Positions 9,701 through 18,647 are shown, counted from the first letter of the stretch. The stretch is DNA of 64,000 bases from Bacillus thuringiensis (GCF_022095615.2 NZ_CP155559.1:5051501-5115500), one strand, 5' to 3'. The notes: generated from the sequence alone by a model not told the origin. Translations and numbers: made by a program.

Positions 9701-12700
9701 CAAATTAAAAGATGGATCGGAAACTATCGCCAATATTCATGGTGCATTCGAGATCAAAAATGGTGGTAGCGGCGTTACGAAAAAAGCAACACAAAATGAC
9801 AAGTACATTGATTGGAGCGTTTCTATTAATGCAAGTCAATCAACGATTGAAAATGCTGTCGTAACAGACGATCCGACAGACAATCAAATTCTCGATGAAA
9901 AGTCATTCCACCTATATGGGACAACAGTAGCCGTGGATGGCACTTTAACGAAAGATACAACAAATGAATTAAAAGAAGGAAAAGACTATAAACTCAAAAT
10001 AACAACAGACAACAATACGGGGAAACAACAATTTACAATTGAATTTCTTCATACTATTGATCGAGCTTATATTTTAGAATACCGTTCACTCATTAATGCA
10101 GACAATAATGAAAAGGTAAGCAATAAAGCGAAGATTACTGGTAATAGTTTGAAATTAACAGAAACTGAAAAAATTGAAGAAATAGTAGTTAAAGTATCTT
10201 CTGGATCTGGAGGCGGTTCTGCTACTAAGGGACGTGGAAACCTTCAAATTAAAAAAGTAGATAATGCAGATCCAAATAAAATTTTATCTGGCGTAGTATT
10301 TACTTTATTCGATCGCACAGGTACAACTGCTATTCGAACAATTACAACAGACGACAATGGTATCGCTCAGTTTAACAACTTAAAACGTGATGAATATCTG
10401 CTTAGAGAAATGAAAACTCTTGATGGCTATGTCATTAGTAAAGAATTAAAAGCAGGTAAACTTGTTAAGCTTGGTGCAGAAGAAACTACAACATATACTC
10501 TTAAAAACGAGAAATTTGTTGGAAAAGTAGTACTTACAAAGACTGATGCTCATAACAAAGAAAAGCTTAAAAATGCAGTTTTCTCTCTGCTTGATCAAAA
10601 CCATAATGTCATTCCTGAGCATAAAGAATTAATAACAAATGATAAAGGACAAATTACTGTAGATAATTTAAAACCAGGAACTTACTACTTAAAAGAAATA
10701 AAGGCTCCTGAGCATTATCAATTAGATGATCGACTTATTGAATTTAAAATCGAGGAAGATCAAACAACAGTAATTAATAAAGAGGCCCAAAACAGCTTAA
10801 TTAGAGGCTCAGCTATCCTAACAAAAGTTGATAAAGAGGGTAATACTTTAGAAGGTGCAGTATTTAGTGTACGGGACCGAAATAACAAAAAAATTCCTGG
10901 TTATACCAAATTAACGACAAATGGTAACGGACAACTCGAAGCGAAAAATTTACTTCCTGGAGAGTACCAATTTGTTGAAGAGAAAGCACCTGAACATTAT
11001 GAAATAGATAAAAAACCGCTTAAATTTACAATTGAAAAGAGCCAACAGAAAGCACTTACTGTTACAGCGACAAATCACCTTATTAAAGGTGGTGTCACTT
11101 TAACGAAAGTTGATGATATCGATGGCACTGCCCTTGAAGGTGCTGTATTTAAAATTGTCGATGCGAATGACGAAAAACAAGTAATTCGCGAAAATATAAA
11201 AACAGGTTCAGATGGAAAAGTTACCGTTAAAGATTTAGAGCCTGGTGCTTATAAATTTATCGAAACAGAAGCTCCTAAGGATTATACGTTAAGTACAAAC
11301 CCTATCGAGTTTACAATTGACAAAAGCCAACAAGCTCTTGCTACTGTTTCGGCAAATAACAGCTTAAAAACGGGCGAGGTTGAATTATTAAAAGTTGATG
11401 AATTTGGTGAGAAAAAACCACTAGAAGGTGCTGTATTCAAACTTGTCGATACAAATAATAATGACGTTTCCCCTCACACTAACTTAACTACTGATAAACA
11501 CGGTAAGGTTAAAGTTAGTAACCTACGTCCTGGTACGTATAAATTTATTGAAACAGCTGCTCCTGATCATTACGTTTTACGAGCAGAACCTATTGAATTT
11601 ACGATCGATAGAAGTCAGAAAGAAACTCTACTTGTGAAAGCTGAAAATGCTTTAAAACCAGGAGATGTTGAATTAACAAAAGTTGATGATATCGATGGTA
11701 CAGCTCTTGAAGGTGCTGTATTTAAAATTGTTGATGCAAATGATGAAAAGAAAGTCATTCGCGAAAATGTAAAAACTGGTGCGGATGGTAAAGTTATCGC
11801 TACTGGCTTACGCCCTGGCGATTATAAATTTATCGAAGTAACAGCACCGAAGTATTATGACAAAAATACAAAACCAATTAAATTTACGATTACAGAAAGT
11901 CAAACAACTCAGGCTACTGTTATCGCTAAAAACAGCTTAACAAAAGGTGGTATTGAGTTAACAAAAGTGAATGCTGCAGATGAAAAGGAAACACTTGAAG
12001 GTGCAGTATTTAAAATCGTTAATAGAGATACCAATGAAGATGTTCGTACGGACCTTGTTACGAATAGTAAAGGATTGCTAGTTGTAGATGACTTACGTCC
12101 TGGTAACTATAAACTTATCGAAACAAAGGCTCCAACTTATTACGATGTAAATGTAGAACCTATTGAATTTACAATCGAAAAAGGACAACAAAAACTCCTT
12201 CCACTTACATTTAAAAATAGTTTAACGAAAGGAAAAGTTAAACTTATTAAAGAAGATGATGTGGAAAGTAGTAAAGCTCTTGCCGACGCTGTATTCACAT
12301 TGCAAGACGCAACTGGCAAAGAAATTATGAAAGATTTAACAACAGATGATTACGGAGTATTAGTTATTCCTGATTTAGCACCAGGGGATTATCAATTTAT
12401 CGAAACAAAAGCCCCTGAACATTATAAATTAGACAAAAAACCTATTAAGTTCACAATTAAAAAAGGTAGTAAGGAAGATCTTCCTATCCCTGTTACTGTA
12501 AAAAATAGTTTACTTACAGGTGGTGTCACTTTAACAAAAGTTGATGATGTTGATGGCACTACTCTTGAAGGTGCAGAATTTATAATTGTTGACGCTCATG
12601 ATACTAAAAAAGTAATTCGCGAAGGTTTAACGACTGATAAAAACGGTAAAATTACTGCTTCTGATTTACGTCCTGGAGACTATCAATTTGTTGAAGTAAA

Positions 12701-15700
12701 AGCTCCAAAAGACTATACCTTAAGCAAAGACCCTATTCCGTTCACTATCGAAAAAAGTCAAAAAGAGAATATTACTGTTACCGCTACTAATAGTTTAAAG
12801 AAAGGTGCAGTAACATTAACAAAAATCGATGACATCGATCGTACGATGCTCGAAGGTGCAACCTTTAAAATTGTTGATATGAACGGTAAAGAAGTTCATA
12901 CGAATCTTGTTACAGATAAAAACGGAAAAATTTCTGTTTCTGATTTACGCCCTGGAGACTATCAGTTCATTGAAACAAAAGCTCCTGAGCACTATGTATT
13001 AGATGAAACAACAATTCCATTTACAATTGAAAGAAGTCAAACGAAAGAGATCAATGTTACAGGCAAAAATGCTTTGAAAAACGGTAGCGTTGAACTAACA
13101 AAGATTGACGATATTGATATAAATACAAAACTTGCTAACGCCGTATTTAATTTATTAGATGCAGACGGAGAGTTAGTTGAAGAAGGCTTAAAAACAAATG
13201 ATGAAGGTAAAATTGTTGTTGAAAACCTACGTCCTGGTACGTATCAATTCGTGGAAACAATTGCTCCTGAACATTACGATTTAGATAAAAAACCTATCAT
13301 ATTTACAATTAAAAAGAGCCAAACTGAAACTCTTCATGTCACTGCTACAAATGCTTTAACAAAGGGTGCAGTTAAACTTTCTAAAACAGATGATGTTGAT
13401 GGCACAGTTCTTAAAGATGCAGTATTTAAAATTGTTAATATGAACGGTGATATAGTTCATAAAGGCCTTGTTACAAATGAACAAGGAATAATCGAAATTA
13501 ACGACCTACGTCCTGGTGATTACCAATTCATCGAGACGAAAGCTCCTAAGCATTACGTTTTAGATGAAACACCAATCAAATTCACTATTGAAAAAGGACA
13601 GAAGAAAGCTATTTCTTTAACTGCTACAAATAGCTTAAAACAAGGTAGTATCGAATTACTTAAAGTTGATGATTTAAACAATCAAACAAAACTTGCCGAT
13701 GCGGTATTTAATTTACTAGATCAAGATGGCAAAGAACTTAAAACAAATTTAAAAACAAACAGTGAAGGTAAAATCGTTGTCGAAAACTTACGTCCTGGTA
13801 CGTATCAATTCGTTGAAATAACGGCTCCTGAACACTATGATTTAGACAAAAAGCCAATTGTAGTTACAGTTGTGAAAAGCCAAAAAGATATCGCTACTGT
13901 TACTATGAAAAATAGTTTGACTAACGGCGGCGTTGAACTTACTAAAGTGGATGACGTCGATAGCATTACTCTTGAAGGCGCAGTATTTAACATTGTTGAT
14001 ATGAATGGTACTATAATTCGCAAGAATCTTACTACAAATCCAGAAGGTAAAATTAGCGTTTCTGACTTACGTCCGGGTGATTATCAATTCATCGAGACAA
14101 CGGCTCCGAAACACTACGATTTAAACAAAGAGCCAATTCCATTCACAATTACAAAGAGCCAAGCTGATCCTATCTCCGTTACAGCTACAAATAGCTTAAC
14201 GAAAGGCGCTGTGGAACTTTCTAAAGTGGATGATGTAGATGGTACTGCTCTTAAAAATGCGGTATTTAAAATTACTGATATGAATGGTAATGACATTCGC
14301 ACTGAGCTTACAACAGATATACATGGAAAAATTTCTGTTTCTGATTTACGTCCTGGGGACTATCAGTTTGTTGAAACGAAAGCTCCTGAACACTATAAAT
14401 TAGATAGTACACCTATTAAGTTTACAATTAAGAAAAGCCAAAAAGAAAAGCTCCAAGTTACTGCTACAAATAGCTTAACTGAGGGTGCTGTAGAATTAAT
14501 AAAAGTGGATAATATAAATCCAGATACAAAACTTCCTGATGCAGTATTTAATATCATTGATGCGAAAGGTAAAGTTGTTCGCACGAATTTAACTACTGAT
14601 AAAGATGGGAAAGTTTCTGCTTCTAATTTACGTCCTGGAGATTATCAATTCGTTGAAACGAAAGCTCCAAAAGATTACGATTTAAATAAAACACCGATTC
14701 CTTTCACTATCGAGAAAAGCCAAATAGCTCACGTTTCTGTTACTGCTAAAAACGGCTTAACTAAGGGTGGCGTTGAATTAACGAAAGTTGACTCTCTAGA
14801 TGCGAAAGAAACGCTGGAAGGTGCGGTATTTAAAATTACTGATATGAATGGTAACGATATTCGTACGAATTTAGTTACCAATAAAGACGGAAAAATCATC
14901 GCTAAAGACTTACAACCTGGAGACTATCAATTTATTGAAACGAAAGCTCCGAAACATTATGACTTAAATGAAAATCCTATTAAGTTCACAATTGAAAGAA
15001 GTCAAACAAAACATGTCTTCGTTACAGCTACTAACAGCTTAACGAAAGGTAGTGTGGAGTTAATTAAAGTTGATGATGTTGAAGAAAACACAACACTTGA
15101 GGGTGCGGTATTTAAAATTGTTAATAAGGATGGACACGACGTCCGTACTGATTTAACTACTGATAAAAACGGCCGTTTAGTTGTGGATGAATTACCACCA
15201 GGAGACTATGAGTTTATCGAAACAAAAGCTCCTAATCATTATGACTTAAACGAAACACCTATTAAGTTCACAGTTAAAAAAGGCCAAGAAAAAATCGCTT
15301 CCGTTACAGCTACAAATAGCTTAACGAAGGGCGCTGTTGAATTAACTAAAGTCGATGACGTCGACGGCTCTACTCTTGAAGGGGCTATCTTTAAAATCGT
15401 TGATATGAACGGACACGACGTTCGCACAGATTTAACTACTGATAAAGATGGTAAAATCTCTGTTTCTGATTTACGTCCAGGAGACTATCAGTTCGTTGAA
15501 ACGAAGGCTCCTACTGGATACGATTTAAGCGCTAAGCCAATTCCTTTCACAATTACGAAAGGACAATCTCAAGCTACTTCTGTTACAGCTTTAAATAGTT
15601 TAACAACAGGTTCAATGGAGTTAACTAAAGTTGATATGGATCACCATGGAACACTTAAAGGTGCCATTTTCAACATTTTAGATCAAGACGGAAAAGTAGT

Positions 15701-16235
15701 ACGAGAAGGTTTAAAAACAGACGGGCATGGTAAATTAATCGTAAATGATTTGAAACCTGGTAATTATCAATTAGTGGAAACAAAAGCTCCTGAAGGCTAT
15801 CAATTAGATGCATCACCAATAAGCTTTACAATTGAAAAAGCTCAAGCTACACCACTACAAATTACAGTTTCAAATAAAAAAATCGATTCTTCATCAGGTG
15901 GAGATGATAAACCAATTACTCCTCCTAATAAAGAAGAGGAAACAGGGAAAGAAACTTCTGAAGAACTTGAAAAAGGAAATCCTGAAACACATGGTAAAGA
16001 AACTTCCGAAGAGCTGGAAAAAGGAAATCCTGAAACACATGGTAAGGAAACTTCTGAAGAACTTGAAAAAACAAACCCTGACACACAAATAAACAAACAA
16101 CAAGATGACCGAAATAAGGGTAAAGAACTTCCAAATACAGGTCACAAAAATGATCCTACCCAAACAGTAGGTATCGTACTTCTACTAGCTGGATTGTTAA
16201 GTATTTTAGCTACAAAACGAAAAAAATATTATTAA
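6756..16235 (+). CDS. Giant LPXTG-anchored surface adhesin with collagen-binding-type domains and 20 CnaB repeats
   Basis: 3159 residues from the ATG at 6756, which has AGGAGG at 6746-6751; the ATG at 6738 lies before this site. A signal peptide (1-28, ending QVRA) is followed by a first adhesin-like domain (about 30-175) and a Gln/Pro/Lys linker of 12-residue repeats (about 191-290). Next are roughly six collagen-binding (CnaA-like) domains (about 300-1150), each with a W in a strand such as INWTVEMN, IEWTITFN or IKWDIGFN. Twenty SpaA/CnaB repeats of about 94 residues follow (1159-3042), then three 16-residue GKETSEELEKGNPETH units (3064-3111). LPNTG (3125-3129), a hydrophobic segment and RKKYY end the protein. 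It is probably anchored by sortase A; the ligand is unknown. No sortase gene is nearby. Confidence 0.93.
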   Translation: MKKLFNVCLIVFVLFSQLASFPYNQVRAETLTGDSLFDTVEMKDATNHIIDEALNPKNLIKVGSIIHLEYAWSIKDHQIAQEKDATVLQIPNALKVKNDQQGNLMADQQIIGQYFVTANDNKMKIVFNDSVKDSKGVKGKIKFDTVFNPDLKPGIKAVPLTFPLGTVAKIISVPVQVDNPTSPTINSDDAKQTTEGQKNGDAQQPTEQQKDGNPQQPAKQPKDGETQQPAEQPKDGNPQQPAKQPKDGETQQPAEQPKDGNPQQPAEQPKDGEAQQPTENPGDNTTGQPVENPDPSPKQIKENILTSVKLTDKDGKPFNDTDNRPNPDSAANIDFTWEVLESLKVKKGDYYIFQLPEYFIVHNTITQPLVDGTGHEIGTFVVDLNGKVTMTFNEYVEDNPNIDGHLKVGTEFNKTKIKGTTEQKIPFPIKEQDVIIELDFKPNVKKSMNKKGIPDRPINTNQINWTVEMNKTKDILTNAVFQDNIPNGASLNEDSIKVYELEVDINGKTTRGAEVSKEEYTLTSSSDKLNIAFKNETKKAYQIEYATKITDESVTSFKNEAKVSSKNQGDVSANATVTVSRGTHLEKTSKYNPKTQTIEWTITFNGDQRDIKQSDALLKDILDKSHKVDASSIVVKNASYDNNGKLVTGDNATNFTVKETEEGFDLQFNEDINSAYVITYTSKAKNDVIQDGEIENKIIADGKWSKTNKVTLQQQNIIKKHNKNTGDTDYNAKTTKWTIIVNDNNYVLNDAVIKDTFDYGGLTLQKDSFKITDGSKTLDPKSDYTLDVTDKGFEVRLTGDYKSNMNKTLTITYTTDFNYETLSKKDDNKSFKNTAELSWKDINGNDKNSSSHDRFNPDGYTKGNGFKYGSYNAQTKEIKWDIGFNYNNRTIKDPSIVDVLENNQKLIPDSIEIHHMELTGGAEGYKLGALVSPDEYTVENATKDNKNTLTIHFKNEIKTAYHISFKTSLAGEEINKRYDNYAKLKDGSETIANIHGAFEIKNGGSGVTKKATQNDKYIDWSVSINASQSTIENAVVTDDPTDNQILDEKSFHLYGTTVAVDGTLTKDTTNELKEGKDYKLKITTDNNTGKQQFTIEFLHTIDRAYILEYRSLINADNNEKVSNKAKITGNSLKLTETEKIEEIVVKVSSGSGGGSATKGRGNLQIKKVDNADPNKILSGVVFTLFDRTGTTAIRTITTDDNGIAQFNNLKRDEYLLREMKTLDGYVISKELKAGKLVKLGAEETTTYTLKNEKFVGKVVLTKTDAHNKEKLKNAVFSLLDQNHNVIPEHKELITNDKGQITVDNLKPGTYYLKEIKAPEHYQLDDRLIEFKIEEDQTTVINKEAQNSLIRGSAILTKVDKEGNTLEGAVFSVRDRNNKKIPGYTKLTTNGNGQLEAKNLLPGEYQFVEEKAPEHYEIDKKPLKFTIEKSQQKALTVTATNHLIKGGVTLTKVDDIDGTALEGAVFKIVDANDEKQVIRENIKTGSDGKVTVKDLEPGAYKFIETEAPKDYTLSTNPIEFTIDKSQQALATVSANNSLKTGEVELLKVDEFGEKKPLEGAVFKLVDTNNNDVSPHTNLTTDKHGKVKVSNLRPGTYKFIETAAPDHYVLRAEPIEFTIDRSQKETLLVKAENALKPGDVELTKVDDIDGTALEGAVFKIVDANDEKKVIRENVKTGADGKVIATGLRPGDYKFIEVTAPKYYDKNTKPIKFTITESQTTQATVIAKNSLTKGGIELTKVNAADEKETLEGAVFKIVNRDTNEDVRTDLVTNSKGLLVVDDLRPGNYKLIETKAPTYYDVNVEPIEFTIEKGQQKLLPLTFKNSLTKGKVKLIKEDDVESSKALADAVFTLQDATGKEIMKDLTTDDYGVLVIPDLAPGDYQFIETKAPEHYKLDKKPIKFTIKKGSKEDLPIPVTVKNSLLTGGVTLTKVDDVDGTTLEGAEFIIVDAHDTKKVIREGLTTDKNGKITASDLRPGDYQFVEVKAPKDYTLSKDPIPFTIEKSQKENITVTATNSLKKGAVTLTKIDDIDRTMLEGATFKIVDMNGKEVHTNLVTDKNGKISVSDLRPGDYQFIETKAPEHYVLDETTIPFTIERSQTKEINVTGKNALKNGSVELTKIDDIDINTKLANAVFNLLDADGELVEEGLKTNDEGKIVVENLRPGTYQFVETIAPEHYDLDKKPIIFTIKKSQTETLHVTATNALTKGAVKLSKTDDVDGTVLKDAVFKIVNMNGDIVHKGLVTNEQGIIEINDLRPGDYQFIETKAPKHYVLDETPIKFTIEKGQKKAISLTATNSLKQGSIELLKVDDLNNQTKLADAVFNLLDQDGKELKTNLKTNSEGKIVVENLRPGTYQFVEITAPEHYDLDKKPIVVTVVKSQKDIATVTMKNSLTNGGVELTKVDDVDSITLEGAVFNIVDMNGTIIRKNLTTNPEGKISVSDLRPGDYQFIETTAPKHYDLNKEPIPFTITKSQADPISVTATNSLTKGAVELSKVDDVDGTALKNAVFKITDMNGNDIRTELTTDIHGKISVSDLRPGDYQFVETKAPEHYKLDSTPIKFTIKKSQKEKLQVTATNSLTEGAVELIKVDNINPDTKLPDAVFNIIDAKGKVVRTNLTTDKDGKVSASNLRPGDYQFVETKAPKDYDLNKTPIPFTIEKSQIAHVSVTAKNGLTKGGVELTKVDSLDAKETLEGAVFKITDMNGNDIRTNLVTNKDGKIIAKDLQPGDYQFIETKAPKHYDLNENPIKFTIERSQTKHVFVTATNSLTKGSVELIKVDDVEENTTLEGAVFKIVNKDGHDVRTDLTTDKNGRLVVDELPPGDYEFIETKAPNHYDLNETPIKFTVKKGQEKIASVTATNSLTKGAVELTKVDDVDGSTLEGAIFKIVDMNGHDVRTDLTTDKDGKISVSDLRPGDYQFVETKAPTGYDLSAKPIPFTITKGQSQATSVTALNSLTTGSMELTKVDMDHHGTLKGAIFNILDQDGKVVREGLKTDGHGKLIVNDLKPGNYQLVETKAPEGYQLDASPISFTIEKAQATPLQITVSNKKIDSSSGGDDKPITPPNKEEETGKETSEELEKGNPETHGKETSEELEKGNPETHGKETSEELEKTNPDTQINKQQDDRNKGKELPNTGHKNDPTQTVGIVLLLAGLLSILATKRKKYY
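7326..7613 (+). repeat. 36-bp tandem repeats coding for a Q/P-rich linker
   Basis: Six nearly identical 36-bp units (7362-7577) encode QQPAEQPKDGNP or QQPAKQPKDGET alternately, with a degenerate unit on each side. They form a flexible, proline-rich spacer. Unit number is likely to vary between strains by slippage. Confidence 0.85.
10230..15881 (+). repeat. Array of 20 CnaB (SpaA-type) domain repeats, about 280 bp each
   Basis: Twenty units start with patterns such as KGxVELTKVDDVD and end in ATNSL. Every unit keeps Lys in the first strand (LTKVD), Glu in the ET(K)AP strand and Asn in the last strand (TNSL). That is the triad known to form Lys-Asn isopeptide bonds in CnaB domains. Units 9-19 are the most alike at the DNA level, which points to recent duplication or gene conversion. 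Repeat-mediated length change is an inference. Confidence 0.85.
15945..16088 (+). repeat. Three 48-bp repeats near the wall-anchor end
   Basis: Three 48-bp units (starts 15945, 15993, 16041) encode GKETSEELEKGNPETH twice and then GKETSEELEKTNPDTQ. The segment is charged and lies just before the sorting signal, where it may span the peptidoglycan. Confidence 0.85.
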
Positions 16236-16244
16236 TAGTTTTTC

Positions 16245-16282
16245 ACACCCAATCAAGTGAACATTTGATTGGGTGTTTTTTT
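16245..16282 (+). terminator. Terminator of the adhesin gene
   Basis: ACACCCAATCAA (16245-16256) pairs with TTGATTGGGTGT (16265-16276), followed by a run of T residues. Confidence 0.92.
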
Positions 16283-16590
16283 ATGCAAAAAAGGACGATA
16301 CATAGAGTATCGTCCTTTTAACGGGGTGAGGCTGTCCAAAAGTACGGAAAACCTTTGAACAGCCTCGTATTTTCATATGGATGCCTTACATATATCACTG
16401 ATGATAAGTATGAAATGCGGAAACATATTTATCATCACATGATTCAAACATGAGAAAAGAAATCCTATAGTGGATTCTTTTCTCTACATAATCTAAAGTT
16501 TGGGTACACTAGATTCATGCAATGTAGGAGCTTTCCAAGCAGAAAGCGAACCTTCATTTAAAATGATAGCATACATATCTCCATCAAAAA
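16283..16590. other. Intergenic region with two further hairpins
   Basis: AAAAGGACGATAC (16289-16301) and GTATCGTCCTTTT (16307-16319) form a second terminator-like hairpin. GAGGCTGT (16328-16335) pairs with ACAGCCTC (16359-16366); similar sequences occur at insertion-sequence ends and terminators, but no transposase or partner end was found. Nothing else recognisable lies before the PlcR box. Confidence 0.5.
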
Positions 16591-16606
16591 TATGCAAATA
16601 TGCATA
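16591..16606. promoter_or_regulatory. PlcR box
   Basis: TATGCAAATATGCATA matches the established PlcR consensus TATGNAN4TNCATA at every defined position. It lies 120-135 bp upstream of the secreted aminopeptidase start, within the usual distance for PlcR-activated genes. This places that gene in the quorum-sensing PlcR-PapR virulence regulon; function is inferred from the match. Confidence 0.8.
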
Positions 16607-16725
16607 TAGCGTTTTTTTATTTCTCAATGTCAGAATATTGAAAAACAATGAAGGTAACGATAAAATGAAGTCATTATCCGTCTTCTTTTGTCAGTCAGAG
16701 AGAATAGAAGAATAGGAGAGGAAAA

Positions 16726-18126
16726 ATGAAAAAATCTTTGAAACAAAAAATAGTAAGCTCTTTGCTTGCTGTATCACTCGCTGTTAGCTTAGCTCCAATT
16801 GGCCAAGCTAAAGCTGATTCCACGTCAGAAATCACACAGACTTCAACTATCACAAAACAAGTTGATGCAAGCCGCGCCATCGAACATATCCGTTTCTTAT
16901 CCGAAACAATTGGTCCTCGCCCTGGTGGGACAAAATCAGAAGAATGGGCTTCTCGCTACGTTGGTATGCAGCTTAAATCAATGGGCTATGAAGTAGAATA
17001 TCAACCATTTCAAGTGCCAGATCAATACGTTGGATTTATTGAATCACCATTATCCACAAAGCGTAATTGGCAAGCAGGTGCTGCCCCTAACGCACTAATT
17101 TCCACAGAAGCTGTTACAGCTCCTCTTATCTTTGTTCAAGGTGGGACAAAATTAGAGGACATCCCAAATGAAGTAAACGGAAAAATTGTTCTATTTGAAA
17201 GAGGAACAACAGTTACAGACTATAATAAACAAGTTGAAAATGCTGTTAGCAAAGGAGCAAAAGGTGTTCTTTTATACAGTTTAATTGGCGGACGCGGAAA
17301 TTATGGACAAACCTTTAATCCCCGCCTAACGAAAAAGCAGTCTATCCCTGTCTTTGGTCTTGCTTATGCGCAAGGAAATGCATTTAAAGAGGAAATCGCT
17401 AAAAAAGGGTCAACAATTCTTTCTCTAAAGGCGAGACATGAATCTAACTTAACATCATTAAATGTCATCGCTAAAAAGAAGCCAAAAAATAGTACAGGTA
17501 ATGAAAAAGCTGTCGTTGTAAGTTCGCACTATGATAGTGTCGTTGGAGCGCCTGGAGCAAACGATAACGCTTCTGGTACAGGGTTAGTATTAGAGTTAGC
17601 TCGTGCTTTTCAAAATGTAGAAACTGATAAAGAAATTCGTTTTATTGCTTTTGGTTCTGAAGAGACTGGCTTACTTGGCTCCAATTATTACGTCAATAGT
17701 CTGCCCAAAAAAGAACGCGATCGAATTCTAGGTGTCTTTAACGCAGACATGGTTGCAACAAATTACGATAAAGCAAAGAATTTATATGCTATGACGCCTA
17801 ACGGTTCTCCAAACCTTGTGACAGACGCAGCCTTGCAAGCAGGTAAACAGTTAAATAATGACCTCGTACTGCAAGGAAAATTCGGCTCGAGTGATCACGT
17901 ACCATTTGCTGAAGTTGGTATTCCTGCCGCTCTATTCATCTGGATGGGTGTCGATAGTTGGAATCCATTAATCTATCATATCGAAAAGGTATATCACACA
18001 CCTCAAGATAACGTATTTGAGAATATTTCACCTGAACGTATGAAAATGGCATTAGAGGTTATCGGGACAGGCGTTTATAATACACTTCAAAAACCTGTTA
18101 CTCAAACTGAACAGAAAGCTGCTTAA
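16726..18126 (+). CDS. Secreted M28 family aminopeptidase with PA domain
   Basis: 466 residues. A signal peptide (about 1-31, ending GQAKA) is followed by an M28 core interrupted by a protease-associated (PA) domain (about 120-230). Zinc-site and catalytic segments are SSHYDSVVGAPGANDNASG (His, Asp), FGSEETGLLGS (Glu-Glu), FNADMVATN (Asp) and VYHTPQDN (His). It is a secreted zinc exopeptidase similar to aminopeptidase Y/S, likely to finish peptides produced by secreted endoproteases. A perfect PlcR box lies upstream, AGGAGAGG precedes the ATG, and a strong terminator follows. Confidence 0.93.
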   Translation: MKKSLKQKIVSSLLAVSLAVSLAPIGQAKADSTSEITQTSTITKQVDASRAIEHIRFLSETIGPRPGGTKSEEWASRYVGMQLKSMGYEVEYQPFQVPDQYVGFIESPLSTKRNWQAGAAPNALISTEAVTAPLIFVQGGTKLEDIPNEVNGKIVLFERGTTVTDYNKQVENAVSKGAKGVLLYSLIGGRGNYGQTFNPRLTKKQSIPVFGLAYAQGNAFKEEIAKKGSTILSLKARHESNLTSLNVIAKKKPKNSTGNEKAVVVSSHYDSVVGAPGANDNASGTGLVLELARAFQNVETDKEIRFIAFGSEETGLLGSNYYVNSLPKKERDRILGVFNADMVATNYDKAKNLYAMTPNGSPNLVTDAALQAGKQLNNDLVLQGKFGSSDHVPFAEVGIPAALFIWMGVDSWNPLIYHIEKVYHTPQDNVFENISPERMKMALEVIGTGVYNTLQKPVTQTEQKAA

Positions 18127-18132
18127 TCATTT

Positions 18133-18164
18133 AAAAGACCACTGATAAAAATCAGTGGTCTTTT
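18133..18164 (+). terminator. Terminator of the M28 aminopeptidase gene
   Basis: Perfect 14-bp stem AAAAGACCACTGAT / ATCAGTGGTCTTTT with a 4-nt loop. Confidence 0.92.
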
Positions 18165-18180
18165 ATTGAGAAAAAATATA

Positions 18181-18196
18181 TATGCATAAAAGCATA
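18181..18196. promoter_or_regulatory. PlcR-like box with one mismatch
   Basis: TATGCATAAAAGCATA differs from TATGNAN4TNCATA only at the internal T (A here). It lies 77 bp upstream of a small secreted protein gene. A single mismatch often abolishes PlcR control, so activity is uncertain. Confidence 0.4.
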
Positions 18197-18272
18197 TTTT
18201 CTCCTACTCATTATCGTATACAATATTAACTGTAACAAAAACAATTACAACTAATAAGGAGGCTTTTCTACT

Positions 18273-18647
18273 ATGAAAAAAATGATTTTGGCTGGTGCGT
18301 TAACTTTAGCAGGAATTACTGGCGCTACCGCTTTTATTCCTGAAACAAAAGTCGCTGCTGCCGCTCAAGAACAAAGCTTTACAAAATTTTATTCCTTACA
18401 AACTGGAAGTAGTTCTGAACAAGAACCTATTTTCCTTCAAAAGGGGCAAGAGTTAACAATTCAACCTAACAGCAAAACTCCTAGTTACAGTGTTTATGAC
18501 TCAAACCATAACCTTATTGGACGTTATTCTGATGGTTACGGCCGAATTTTCACTGCAAAAACAGATGGAAATATGTACGTTCAATTTCATGCACCTTACG
18601 TTTACTATAGTCCTGTTAGCTTTTCTGTTACGTATACTATTCAATAG
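18273..18647 (+). CDS. Small secreted protein of unknown function
   Basis: 124 residues. A signal peptide (about 1-31, ending KVAAAA) precedes a mature part of about 93 residues rich in Tyr, Ser and Gln, with alternating hydrophobic residues that suggest a beta-sandwich (for example YVQFHAPYVYYSPVSFSVTY). There are no cysteines and no anchor motif. AAGGAGG precedes the ATG and its own terminator follows. A PlcR-like box upstream and the neighbouring PlcR-box gene hint at a shared extracellular role. I do not recognise the family. Confidence 0.8.
   Translation: MKKMILAGALTLAGITGATAFIPETKVAAAAQEQSFTKFYSLQTGSSSEQEPIFLQKGQELTIQPNSKTPSYSVYDSNHNLIGRYSDGYGRIFTAKTDGNMYVQFHAPYVYYSPVSFSVTYTIQ

Noticed and set aside
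13835..15427. Regular minus-strand frames of 62-63 codons across the CnaB array
   Set aside because: They recur with the repeat period and are antisense shadows of the adhesin.
16328..16366. GAGGCTGT...ACAGCCTC as an insertion-sequence end
   Set aside because: No transposase, partner end or target duplication; a hairpin or terminator is simpler.
16500..16715. 71-codon open frame before the M28 gene
   Set aside because: It starts at TTG without a ribosome-binding site and contains the PlcR box, so it is the promoter region.
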